The translations under genes were made by a program, and so were the position numbers. This document shows positions 33,406 through 42,700 of a DNA stretch of 64,000 nucleotides, one piece after another. The stretch's first letter is position 1, and the number at the start of each line of letters is the position of its first letter. The DNA lies in assembly GCF_023544445.1 (NCBI RefSeq), contig NZ_JALPVJ010000010.1:1-64000 (forward strand), read 5' to 3'. The stretch comes from Actinoplanes sp. M2I2. Lineage in GTDB: Bacteria; Actinomycetota; Actinomycetes; Mycobacteriales; Micromonosporaceae. The notes under the pieces were generated by a model that was given only the letters and a program-made list of their open reading frames with translations, had not been told where the DNA came from and did no database searches.

Positions 33406-35354
33406 AGCCCCGTACCCGCCCCTCCCTAGCCCGCAGGATCGCGGCCGGCCTGGCCGTGGTCCTGGTCTCCGGCGTCGTCGTGGTGGTGAACCGGCCGATG
33501 GTCGCCGCCGGCGCCACCGCTCTGCACCAGTTCAACATCAACCGGCAGGCCTACAAGGAAGAGTTCGGCCACTGGGCCACGTTGCCGGTCCCGCAGGACT
33601 ACAAGATCAACGCTATCCACGCGGCCATGCTCAGCACCGGCAAGCTGCTCATCATCGCGGGCAGCGGCAACAACCGCGACGCGTTCGAGGCCGGCACCTT
33701 CCGGACGATCCTCTACGACCCCGCGGCGGACAAGTTCACCGACGTGCCCACGCCGACCGACGTGTTCTGCGCCGGCCACACGTTCCTGGCGAACGGCAAC
33801 CTGCTCGTCGCCGGCGGCACGAAGGATTACGAGGTCCTCGCCGAGGACATCGACAAGGCGTACGGCGTGATGAAGCTGAAGAACGAGTCGGTCGCCGGCG
33901 GGCCGCGCACGTTCGCCAAGGGCACCACGATCGTCTCGAAGGCGGGGAAGAAGTACCGGACCCGCGCCAAGGTGACCCTGCCGGCGGCCACCACCATGCA
34001 GCACGGCGCCGAGGTGATGACCCACGCCGGTGAGGTCGAGGTCTTCGTGGACGCGGTCGAGAAGGGCGACAAGTCGATCGTCGCCGAGCCGCAGCAGTAC
34101 GTCGTCGAGGGTCTGGCCGGCGCCGACGCGCGGAACATCTACGGCCTCTCGGACAAGATCACCCGGGATAAGCAGGAGTACGGCGGGGACAAGACGTCCT
34201 ACGAGTTCGACCCGCGGACCGAGCGCTACGTGCGGGTCGGCGACATGGTGAAACACCGCTGGTACCCGACGCTGGCCGAACTGCCCAACGGCGACGTGCT
34301 CGCCGTGTCCGGCCTCGACGAGTTCGGCCGGATGATCCCCGGCAACAACGAGAAGTACGTCGCTGCCACCAAGAAGTGGGTCGACGCCCCGAAGCTCAAG
34401 CGGACGTTCCCGACGTACCCGGCCTTCCACATGATGGCGAACGGCAACCTTTTCTACTCCGGCTCCAACGCCGGCTACGGCTCGGACACCGTGGGCCGTA
34501 CCCCCGGCGTCTGGAACGTCCGCAACAACAAGTTCGTGACCGTTCCCGGCCTGCGCGACGCGACGCTCACCGAGACCAGTTCCTCGGTCCTGCTGCCGCC
34601 CGCCCAGGACCAGAAGGTCATGATCCTCGGCGGTGGCGGGGTCGGCGAGTCCGAGGTCTCCACCAAGCGCACCGACATCATCGACCTGACCGAGAAGAAG
34701 CCCCGCTTCCAGCCCGGACCGGACCTGCCGGCGCCGGCCCGCTACCTGAGCGCGGTCCTGCTGCCCGACGACACCGTCTTCACCAGCGGCGGCTCCTCCG
34801 GCTACCGCGGCGGCAAGTACGGCGACAAGACCCGCAGCGACCTGTTCAACGCCCAGATCTACCAGCCGGCCCAGAACGCGTTCGCCACGGCGGCCGAGTC
34901 CACAGTGGGCCGCAACTACCACTCCGAGGCGATCCTGCTGCCGGACGGGCGCGTCGTGACGATGGGCAGCGACCCGCTCTACGACGAGTCGGGCAAGGGA
35001 CCGGGCACCTTCGAGAAGCGCATCGAGGTGTACTCGCCTCCCTACCTCTTCAAGGGGGCGCGACCGGCCATCACCGACGGCCCCGAGAAGGTCAAGCGCG
35101 GCACCACGGTCTCGTTCACCTCGGCGGAGGCGGCCCAGATCAAGACCGCCCGGCTGGTGCGGCCCAGCGCCGTGACCCACGCCCTGGACGTGGACCAGCG
35201 CTCCGTCGCCCTGGACATCACCCCGGCCGGCGGCGACACCCTGGGCCTGTCCATCCCCAAGACGAAGGGCCTGGTGCCGTCCGGCTGGTACATGCTGTTC
35301 CTGGTGGACGACAAGGGCGTGCCGTCGGTGGCCCGCTGGGTACAGGTGCTCTGA
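33402..35354 (+). CDS. glxA: Radical copper oxidase GlxA (galactose oxidase-like)
   Basis: A 650-residue mononuclear copper oxidase anchored by an N-terminal transmembrane segment (residues 13-30). The Cys-Tyr radical cofactor is predicted from Cys 123 (DVFCAGH) and Tyr 288 (HRWYPT); copper ligands include Tyr 506-His 507 (GRNYHSEA) and a late His in AVTHALD. Kelch-type repeats make the propeller and a C-terminal Ig-like domain (DUF1929) closes the protein. GlxA acts with CslA on the nascent glucan at the cell surface. ATG 33402 overlaps the cslA stop (ATGA). Confidence 0.93.
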   Translation: MKPRTRPSLARRIAAGLAVVLVSGVVVVVNRPMVAAGATALHQFNINRQAYKEEFGHWATLPVPQDYKINAIHAAMLSTGKLLIIAGSGNNRDAFEAGTFRTILYDPAADKFTDVPTPTDVFCAGHTFLANGNLLVAGGTKDYEVLAEDIDKAYGVMKLKNESVAGGPRTFAKGTTIVSKAGKKYRTRAKVTLPAATTMQHGAEVMTHAGEVEVFVDAVEKGDKSIVAEPQQYVVEGLAGADARNIYGLSDKITRDKQEYGGDKTSYEFDPRTERYVRVGDMVKHRWYPTLAELPNGDVLAVSGLDEFGRMIPGNNEKYVAATKKWVDAPKLKRTFPTYPAFHMMANGNLFYSGSNAGYGSDTVGRTPGVWNVRNNKFVTVPGLRDATLTETSSSVLLPPAQDQKVMILGGGGVGESEVSTKRTDIIDLTEKKPRFQPGPDLPAPARYLSAVLLPDDTVFTSGGSSGYRGGKYGDKTRSDLFNAQIYQPAQNAFATAAESTVGRNYHSEAILLPDGRVVTMGSDPLYDESGKGPGTFEKRIEVYSPPYLFKGARPAITDGPEKVKRGTTVSFTSAEAAQIKTARLVRPSAVTHALDVDQRSVALDITPAGGDTLGLSIPKTKGLVPSGWYMLFLVDDKGVPSVARWVQVL

Positions 35355-35358
35355 CCTC

Positions 35359-36546
35359 ATGGCCCACCACGCCAAGCCACCCCTCCGGCGCCCTCGGCTG
35401 GTGCTCGCAGCCTCCGCGGCCCTCGCGGTCGTCGCGGTCACCACGGGCGTGGCGGTGACCATGGCCGTGCGCGGCGACGATCAACCCATCGCGCCGGTCT
35501 TCGCGGACGGCGGGCCGTCCAGCACCGGCAGTGCCTCACCGGCGCCACCCTCCCCGGCCGTCAGTGCGCCGGGGAGCGCCAGCGCTGCCCCCACCACCCC
35601 GCCCACGAGCCGGCCGGCCACGAAGTCGGCCGGCTCGCCGGCGGCGAGCGGCGGGGCGCTGGCCGGGAAGAACCTCTACGTCGACCGGACCGGCGCGGCC
35701 GTCAAGCAGCTCCGGGACTTCCAGGCCGCCGGACGCGACGCCGACGCCCGGCTGATCCGCGAGATCGCGGACCAGCCCACCGCCACCTGGTTCGCCGACA
35801 CCGCGCCCGGCTACACCACCCGGGCGCGCAAGCTGGTCACCGGCGCGGCCGGCGCCGGCCGGCTGCCGGTGCTGACGATGTACAACATCCCGCACCGCGA
35901 CTGCTCCGGCCAGTCCGCCGGCGGGGCCTCCGGGGCGGACGCCTACCGCTCCTACGTCGCGTCGATGGCCAACGCCATGGCCGGCCACCCGGCCGTGGTG
36001 ATCCTCGAACCGGACGCTGTCCCGCAAGCCGTGCAGGGCTGCCTGGACCCGGGGCGCACCGCCGAACGGTTCGCCCTGCTCGGCGAGGCGATCGACACCC
36101 TGCGCAAGAACCCCGGCGTGGTCGTCTACCTGGATGCCGGCAACCCGAGCTGGATCACCGACACCGAGAAGATGGCCGCCGCCCTGCGGACGGCCGGGGT
36201 GGCGAGGAGCAACGGGTTCTCGTTGAACGTGGCGAACTTCGAGAGCACCGCGGCGAACCGGGAGTACGGGACCGCGCTGTCGGGTCACCTCGACGGCGCC
36301 CGCTTCGTGATCGACACCAGCCGCAACGGCAACGGCCCGGCACCCCGCGGTCCGAACGGCAACGAGCACTGGTGCAACCCCCCGGACCGCAGCCTCGGCG
36401 AGCCGCCGACCACCCGTACGAACCACAAGCTGGTCGACGCCTACCTGTGGATCAAACGCCCGGGCGAGTCCGACGGCGCGTGCGGCAACGGCGCCCCGCC
36501 GGCCGGCCAGTGGTGGGCCGACTACGCCCTCGGCCTGGCCCGCTAG
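35359..36546 (+). CDS. GH6 family endoglucanase, secreted or anchored
   Basis: A 395-residue protein with an N-terminal transmembrane/signal segment (residues 13-37) and a Ser/Pro/Thr linker (about 50-98) before the GH6 catalytic domain. Catalytic acid and active-site carboxylates are visible in VLTMYNIPHRDCSG and VILEPDAVPQ, and the C-terminal loop LWIKRPGESDGAC is typical of GH6. It hydrolyses beta-1,4-glucan. It lies 4 bp after glxA and corresponds to the third gene of the Streptomyces csl operon, probably trimming the glucan made by CslA. Confidence 0.92.
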   Translation: MAHHAKPPLRRPRLVLAASAALAVVAVTTGVAVTMAVRGDDQPIAPVFADGGPSSTGSASPAPPSPAVSAPGSASAAPTTPPTSRPATKSAGSPAASGGALAGKNLYVDRTGAAVKQLRDFQAAGRDADARLIREIADQPTATWFADTAPGYTTRARKLVTGAAGAGRLPVLTMYNIPHRDCSGQSAGGASGADAYRSYVASMANAMAGHPAVVILEPDAVPQAVQGCLDPGRTAERFALLGEAIDTLRKNPGVVVYLDAGNPSWITDTEKMAAALRTAGVARSNGFSLNVANFESTAANREYGTALSGHLDGARFVIDTSRNGNGPAPRGPNGNEHWCNPPDRSLGEPPTTRTNHKLVDAYLWIKRPGESDGACGNGAPPAGQWWADYALGLAR

Positions 36547-36592
36547 CACCGAGCCGGCGGGCGGAAGCTCCCGGGACGCCCCAGCTCGCGCC

Positions 36593-37495
36593 CTAGACGG
36601 GCCGTACGGAGGCCAGCACCTCGTCGACCACGTGATCCCACTGTTTGTGGGTGCCGGGGACCGAGACGTAGAGGACGGCCGCGGTCGTCTTGCCGACGTC
36701 GATGACCGCCACCGCGGAGAGCTCCGAGGTGGCGGTCAGGCCCGGCGCCGAGAAGTGCAGGCGGAACGAGCTCACCCAGGCCGGTCGCCCGCCCAGCGTG
36801 GTCAGCTCGTCGCGGATCGGGTCCATCGTGTTGGGTTGCGGGTAGTACTCGGCGCGCACGTCAGCGGCCACCTGCCGGCCCACGCACTCGAGGTCGAGCG
36901 TCACCGCGTCGTTGTCGGCCGCCGGCACCGCGGCCGACAGGATCGAGGCGTGATAGCTGCCGGCGCTGTACTGCTCGGTGACGAAGTGCTGGCCGACCCG
37001 GTAGGGAACCTCCAGCGTGCCGGCCCGCCACACATCGGTCCAGGGCACCCAGGGCGCCCCGTAGGCCCGGTACGAGATGCCGGCCTCGTCGTCGGTCGTG
37101 CGCGCCCCGGTCGCCGGCGGCGGCGCGCTGGGCGCCTGCGTGGACGGCGCGCTGGGCGAACCGGTCGGCGCCGGGCACGCCTGGGCGAGCGGCGGGCGTA
37201 CGTCGGTGGGGGCCGACTCCCGGGAGCGGAACGGGTTGCCCTCGGACGAGAACACGAGGATCAGCACGATGGTCAGACCGAGCCCCAGGATCGCGCCGGC
37301 GATGCCCCCGAAGATCAGCATCTGCCGGCGGCGGCGTTGCGGGCCGTCCGGCTGCGGCGGATCGGGCCGTGACGGCGGGGGCGGCGGCGGAGCCCCGCCC
37401 GGAGCTGTGGTGACCGGAGCGGTGGTGACCAGGCCGGATCCGAACCGGCCGCCCGGCTGCTGCCAGGGGAACGACTCCGGGGTCTGCTCGGACAT
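36593..37495 (-). CDS. Hypothetical single-pass membrane protein
   Basis: A 300-residue protein: a Pro-rich cytosolic N-terminus (GGAPPPPPPSRPDPPQ), one transmembrane helix (about 58-82, LIFGGIAGAILGLGLTIVLIL), an Ala/Pro/Ser linker and an extracytoplasmic domain of about 170 residues (YRAYGAPWVPWTDVWRAG onward). This layout is common among actinobacterial envelope proteins of unknown function. It starts 35 bp after the small membrane protein gene upstream on the same strand. No catalytic motif is recognised. Confidence 0.75.
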   Translation of the reverse strand: MSEQTPESFPWQQPGGRFGSGLVTTAPVTTAPGGAPPPPPPSRPDPPQPDGPQRRRRQMLIFGGIAGAILGLGLTIVLILVFSSEGNPFRSRESAPTDVRPPLAQACPAPTGSPSAPSTQAPSAPPPATGARTTDDEAGISYRAYGAPWVPWTDVWRAGTLEVPYRVGQHFVTEQYSAGSYHASILSAAVPAADNDAVTLDLECVGRQVAADVRAEYYPQPNTMDPIRDELTTLGGRPAWVSSFRLHFSAPGLTATSELSAVAVIDVGKTTAAVLYVSVPGTHKQWDHVVDEVLASVRPV

Positions 37496-37530
37496 GAAAC
37501 CTAGTGAACACCACGCCGGTGGCGATCACG

Positions 37531-37821
37531 TCACGGCGTCGGCGTGACTGTCCCCTCGGCCGCGCCGAACAGGGCGCTGACCTGCTGCCAGAGCGTGGGA
37601 CCGACGTCGGGGGCAGCGTCGCCGACCGCGGGATACCAGGGGGCGAAGGCCACGACGATCACGAGCGCGATGCCGAGGACGGCGAGCGCGAGCACGAATC
37701 CGAACTCCCGGCGGGCAGAGGGCCCGCCCATGCCGATACACGCCTGCGTGCCGGTACGTCGCTCCATGCCAGTGGGTCGATCCATGCCGGTACGTCCCGA
37801 CATGCCGGTACCTGTGAGCAT
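37531..37821 (-). CDS. Small membrane protein with Met/Thr/Gly-repeat N-terminus
   Basis: A 96-residue protein from ATG 37821, which has a perfect GGAGGT 8 bases upstream. The first 30 residues are a degenerate repeat (MTGTGMSGRTGM and similar) encoded by a 15-24 bp DNA repeat around CATGCCGGTACGT. A single transmembrane helix follows (FVLALAVLGIALVIVVAFA). A shorter start at ATG 37731 would omit the repeat but lacks a ribosome-binding site. It probably forms a unit with the gene at 36593. Confidence 0.6.
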   Translation of the reverse strand: MLTGTGMSGRTGMDRPTGMERRTGTQACIGMGGPSARREFGFVLALAVLGIALVIVVAFAPWYPAVGDAAPDVGPTLWQQVSALFGAAEGTVTPTP

Positions 37822-37940
37822 GGCGGTACCTCCAAAGTCACGTCCGAGCGAAAAGGGCCGATAGTTCTTAGACGCGCGAACGGGCCCGGACGTTGCAGCC
37901 GTCCCAGGAGAAGTTCAGCGACTTCCGCTACGGTCTTGCC

Positions 37941-38654
37941 ATGGAACTCGTGTATCCGCCGGTCATCACCCTTGCCAAGACGATGTTCCGGGTGCTCGAT
38001 CTCAAGATCGAGATCGATGGTGCCGAGCACATTCCGGCCACGGGCGGGGCAGTGCTCGCGAGCAACCACGTGAGCTACCTCGACTTCATCTTCTGTGGTC
38101 TGGGCGCTCAGCCGGCCAAGCGCCTGGTGCGCTTCATGGCCAAGAAGTCCGTCTTCGACAACAAGGTCAGCGGCCCGCTGATGCGCGGCATGCGGCACAT
38201 CCCGGTGGACCGCGACGCCGGCGCCGCCTCGTTCCGCGCGGCCACCGAGGCGCTGCGCCGCGGTGAGGTGGTCGGCGTCTTCCCCGAGGCGACGATCAGC
38301 GAGTCCTTCACGGTGAAAGAGCTCAAGTCGGGCGCCGTCCGGCTGGCCCGCACGGCCAAGGTGCCGCTGATCCCGATGGCTGTCTGGGGTCCCCACCGGC
38401 TGTGGACCAAAGGCCACAAGAAAGACCTGTCCAAGCGGCACGTGCCGGTGCTCATCAAGATCGGCCAGGCGATCGAGATGCCCAAGGGCACCTCGCCCGA
38501 CGCGCTCACCGCGACCCTCAAGGAGCGCCTGAGCGGCCTGCTCGATTCGGCCCAGCGGGCCTACCCCGACAAGCCCTCGGGCCCGGACGACCGCTGGTGG
38601 CTGCCGGCCCACCTCGGCGGCACCGCCCCGCTACCGGAGGCGGCCGCCGTCTGA
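37941..38654 (+). CDS. plsC: 1-acyl-glycerol-3-phosphate acyltransferase (PlsC-like)
   Basis: A 237-residue acyltransferase from ATG 37941. Acceptor motif NHVSYLD (NHx4D) and FPEATIS (FPEG-like) are present, with the substrate loop IPVDRDAG between. The enzyme transfers an acyl chain to lysophosphatidic acid or a related lipid at the membrane. The last 30 residues include WWLPAHLGG. A GTG/ATG start 48 bp earlier is possible. A perfect hairpin at 38666-38683 follows. Confidence 0.88.
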   Translation: MELVYPPVITLAKTMFRVLDLKIEIDGAEHIPATGGAVLASNHVSYLDFIFCGLGAQPAKRLVRFMAKKSVFDNKVSGPLMRGMRHIPVDRDAGAASFRAATEALRRGEVVGVFPEATISESFTVKELKSGAVRLARTAKVPLIPMAVWGPHRLWTKGHKKDLSKRHVPVLIKIGQAIEMPKGTSPDALTATLKERLSGLLDSAQRAYPDKPSGPDDRWWLPAHLGGTAPLPEAAAV

Positions 38655-38665
38655 GCCCACCGTGC

Positions 38666-38683
38666 GGCCCGCTCAGGCGGGCC
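38666..38683 (+). terminator. Hairpin after the acyltransferase gene
   Basis: GGCCCGC/GCGGGCC arms with a TCAG loop, 11 bp after the stop codon. No U-tract. Confidence 0.6.
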
Positions 38684-38810
38684 GTGCGGCCCCGGGTGAG
38701 GTGCGCGCGGTGGCGAGCCGGGCTACGAGGTCCCGAGCCAGCAGCGCGCGGTGGGCAGCCGCAGGTCTGGGCGGCCCATGCCGGCCTTGGGCGGGCTGTG
38801 CAGGCTGCAG

Positions 38811-38843
38811 AAAGGCGCCGCACCCCCTGCGGGATGCGGCGCC
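38811..38843 (-). terminator. Terminator of the cold-shock gene
   Basis: Nine-base perfect arms GGCGCCGCA/TGCGGCGCC (38814-38822, 38835-38843), followed on the minus strand by TTTCTG. Confidence 0.75.
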
Positions 38844-38874
38844 CTCGTCTTGCCGTGCTAGCTGATCAGGATGA

Positions 38875-39078
38875 TCAGAGCGGGCGGATGTTCGCGGCCT
38901 GCGGGCCCTTCTGGCCCTGGGTCACCTCGAACTCGACACGCTGGTTCTCGTCCAGGCTGCGGTAGCCGGAAGACTGGATAGCGGAGAAGTGGGCGAAGAC
39001 GTCGGCGCCGCCGTCGTCCGGGGTGATGAACCCGAAGCCCTTGTCCGCGTTAAACCACTTCACAACGCCGGTAACCAT
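38875..39078 (-). CDS. CspA-type cold-shock protein
   Basis: A 67-residue single-stranded nucleic acid-binding protein. RNP1 (KGFGFI) and RNP2 (VFAHF) are intact and the aromatic surface residues are in place. ATG 39078 follows GAGGAGACGATC. It is an RNA chaperone; whether cold-induced or constitutive cannot be told. The leader upstream is about 200 nt long and contains a hairpin at 39206-39239. Confidence 0.95.
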   Translation of the reverse strand: MVTGVVKWFNADKGFGFITPDDGGADVFAHFSAIQSSGYRSLDENQRVEFEVTQGQKGPQAANIRPL

Positions 39079-39205
39079 GATCGTCTCCTCGACGGTCGAT
39101 CGTTCCGCCCAACATGGTCGGAACGAGGTAATAAGACCCCACACTTCGTGGGACTCGTGTCGCCGTACTGATCGCCCGTACCGGAGGAATCCGGGTTACG
39201 ACAAA

Positions 39206-39239
39206 GAGCGCCTGGGGCAGAATTCCCCCACAGGCGCTC
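39206..39239 (-). promoter_or_regulatory. Hairpin in the cold-shock gene leader
   Basis: Nine-base arms GAGCGCCTG/CAGGCGCTC with a GGG/CCC inner stem. On the minus strand the hairpin is followed by TTTGT. It lies about 130 nt before the cold-shock start codon and could be an upstream terminator or an attenuation element. Confidence 0.5.
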
Positions 39240-39301
39240 CTAAGTACTTGGGAACCAAACTGACAACGCGGAGAGCCTAACACGTCCGAGGAGGTTCGCT
39301 G

Positions 39302-39718
39302 GTGATCGGCGTCGAACTGGCACGGCAGCTCAGAGAGGCCGGGCTGGTCTGGAAGCCCGTGCTCGGTGATCGCTTCGCGATCCCCGACCGTGATCTGGAC
39401 GAGGAGACCTTCGTCCTGAGCAACATGACCATCGAGGTGCACACGATGGCGGAGGGCCAGGTGATCGGTTTCAACGGCACGACCGAGTGGGCGCTGGACG
39501 ACGTGGAGCTGGACGAGACCGTCTGGCTGCCCCGGGAGGACCAGTTACGGGAGCTGCTCGGCGGCACGTTCCGCACGCTGCGGCGCGGCGCGGCCGGGTA
39601 CGAAGTGCTCATCGACCTGCTCGGCGAGGAGCGCACCTTCGAAGGCGAGACGGTCGAGGGCGCCTATGCCGCAGCGCTGCTGCACCTGCTCGCCGCGGCA
39701 GGTGCCGACCTGCCCTAA
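39302..39718 (+). CDS. Conserved hypothetical protein (138 residues)
   Basis: Function is not recognised. It is an acidic cytosolic protein starting at GTG 39302 (VIGVELARQLREAGLVWKPVLGDRFAIPD) with a regular alternating strand-helix pattern and no Cys. Its beginning reads like the small actinobacterial proteins often annotated as pyrophosphatase-like, but no metal motif supports that. Its stop codon overlaps the stop of the convergent adnB gene (TAA and TAG share 39716-39717). Confidence 0.7.
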   Translation: MIGVELARQLREAGLVWKPVLGDRFAIPDRDLDEETFVLSNMTIEVHTMAEGQVIGFNGTTEWALDDVELDETVWLPREDQLRELLGGTFRTLRRGAAGYEVLIDLLGEERTFEGETVEGAYAAALLHLLAAAGADLP

Positions 39719-42700
39719 TTCACCCGTTCGGGCAGTCGTTCGATGAGCGCGGCCAGCTCGGCCGCGTCGAGCAGGTCCACCGGCCGCACGGTGACCTGCT
39801 CGCGGACGTAGTGGAAGCCGGCCCGCACCCGGTTGAGCGGCACGCCGGCGAGCGACGCCCAGGCCAGCCTGTACGCCGCCAGCTGCACCGCGGCGGCTTC
39901 GGCGTCCGCCCCCTCGGGTCGCCGGCCGGTCTTCCAGTCGATGACGTCGTAGCGGTTGGCCGTGTCGGCGAAAACCGCGTCCATCCGCCCGCGCACGACC
40001 ACCCCGGCGATCGTGGTCGCGAACGGGACCTCCACCTCGACCGGGGTGCGCTCGGCCCAGTCGCCGGCCAGGAACGCCTGCTGCAGGGCGGCCAGCTCCT
40101 CGTCACCGGCCGCGTCGTCGTCGGCCGCGCCGGGCAGCTCGTCGATGTCGATCAGACGGACGGCGCCGAACCGCTGCTCGAGCCAGGCGTGGAACGCTGT
40201 GCCCCGGCGGGCGTGGGGCAGCGGGCGGCGGGGCAACGGGCGGCGCAGCGAGCGGGCCAGGGCCTGCGGGTCACGGCGCAGCACGACCAGCTGGGAGACG
40301 GACAGGTGCGCGGGCACGGCCACCTCGATCGGCCCGTCGTGGCGGGCCCGTTCGTCCCGCTCGGCCAGCAGCAGATCGGCCTCGCGACGCCAGCGGGCGA
40401 TGTCGGAGTCGGGGTCGGGCAGGCCGACCAGCTCGGCGGCCAGCTCGGCCCGGGCCGCGATCTCGGGCTCGGCCTCGGCCAGGTCGGCGAACGCCTCGGC
40501 CGCCTCGGCATCGGGCGCGGCGATCAGGCGGCGGATGAGGTCGGCCGCGGCGGCCATGGCCGGGCGGCGCAGGCCCAGCGGGTCGAACGGCCACTGCGCG
40601 GAGACCACCGCCTCGGCCGCCGGGTTGGTCGCGTCCGGCGCCGGCTCGGGCGTCCACACGTCGACGACGCCGGCGCCCTCGTCGCACGCCGAGCGGATCT
40701 CGTCGAGGAACACCGACGGGCCGCGCGGGCGCTTCACGCCGTCGCCCCACCAGTAGCCCGAGGCGAGCAGCAGACGACGGGGGCGGGTCACGGCGACGTA
40801 GGCCAGCCGGCGCTCCTCCCGCTCGTCGTGCTCGCGCCAGGCCGTGCCGAACGAGGTGACCGCGTTGAGCACACCCTTCTGATCGACCGCCGGTGACAGG
40901 TCGAGCCGGGGCAGACCGTCGGAGTCGCCGCGCAGCGGGAACGGCAGCACGCCGATGCCCATCAGGTAGTGGTCGGAGCTGCGGGTGAGGCCCGGCCAGA
41001 CGCCCCGGGCCAGCCCGGCGACCGACACGACATCCCACTCCAGACCCTTCGCGGCGTGCGCGGTGAGGATCTGGACGGCGCCCTCGACGACGTCGACCTG
41101 TCCCGGTTCGAGGCCGCGCTCCTCCTCCTCGGCCGCGGTGAGGAAGGCCAGGAAACCGGCCAGCGTGCCGCCGTCGGTCTCGGCGGCGTAGCGGGCGGCG
41201 GTGTCGGCCAGCGCGTCCAGGTGCCCGCGGGCCAGACCGGCGTCCCCGGCGGCCCAGCCGCGCACGGCCACCTCGACGTCCAGGCCGATCGTGCGTTCGA
41301 TGTCGGCCACCAGGTCGGGCAGCGGTTGGTCGAGGCGCTGCCGCAGCGCGCTCAGTTCCCGGCTGTACGCGTGCAGGCGCGCGTAGCCCTCGGCCGAGTA
41401 CTGCTGCGGCGCGCCCAGGTCGGCCATCGCCTCGACCAGCGTGGCGTCGTCGAGGCGGTCGGCGACCACGTCGTCGGGCTCGGCGCCGGCCACCACGGCG
41501 GCGCGGGCGGCGGCCAGCCCGCGGGCCCGCCGGTGCAGGGCCACCAGATCGCGCGGCCCGATCCGCCAGCGGGCGCCGGTGAGCAGGCGCAGCAGCGACG
41601 CCCCGTCGGTCGGGTCGGCCAGCACCCGCAGCGTGCAGACGACATCGCGTACCTCGGGGGTGTCGAGCAGACCACCCAGGCCGACCACCTCGACCGGCAG
41701 GCCCCGCGAGCGCAGCGCCTCCTCGATCGCGGCGATCTGGCTGCGGACCCGGACCAGGACGGCGCTCGTGGGTCGTTTGTCGACCGGGATCTCGCCGGGC
41801 AGGGCCTCGGGCAGACCGGCGGTGATCCGCCAGGCGGTGAGCATCGAGTCGGCGATCCAGGCCGCCTCGTCGGCGAAGGTGGGCAGCAGCGCGCAGGCCA
41901 CCGTGCGGCCGCCGACCGCGCCGGACACCCTTTCCGCGGCCCGCAGCTCGGTGACCCGGGCGCCGAAAGCTCGCAGCGGCGCGGAGAGGGTGTTGGCCAC
42001 GCGCAGGATCTCGGGGCGGTTGCGCCAGCTGCGGGTCAGCTCGCCGACCGGGGCCGGCTCGCCGCCGGGCCGGGTGAACTCGTCGGGGAAGCGGTCGAGG
42101 GTGCCGGCCGAGGCGCCGCGCCAGCCGTAGATCGACTGGCAGGGGTCGCCCACCGCGGTGACCGGGTGCCCGCCGCCGAAGAGCGCGTTGAGCATGGTCA
42201 CCTGGGCGTGGCTGGTGTCCTGGTACTCGTCCAGGAGAACGATCTTGAACCGGCCCCGCTCGATCTCGCCGACCTCGGGGTGGTCGCGGGCCACCAACGC
42301 GGCCCGGGCCATCTGATCGCCGAAGTCCATCGCCTCGAGGTCGAGTTTGCGCTGTTCGTAGAGGCGCACGAGAGGCAGCAGGGTGAGCCGCTGACGCTGG
42401 CGGGTGAGCACGTCGTGGACGTCCTTGTAGACCTTGCCCGGCAGCTCCTGCACCTCGGCGAAGAAGCGGCCGGTCCAGGCGGCCAGGTCGTCCGGGGAGA
42501 CCAGATGCTCGGCGAGCTCGCCGGAGAGCGCCAGCACGTCGTCGGTGACGGTGCCGGGGGCGCGGTTCACACCGGTCATCTCCCCGGTGTACGAACGGAC
42601 CAGCGAGTCGACGATCTGCCAGCGCGCGGCCTCGGTGAGCAGGCGGGCCGACGGCTCGAAGCCGGCGCGCAGGCCGTGCTCGGTGACGACCCGGGCCGCG

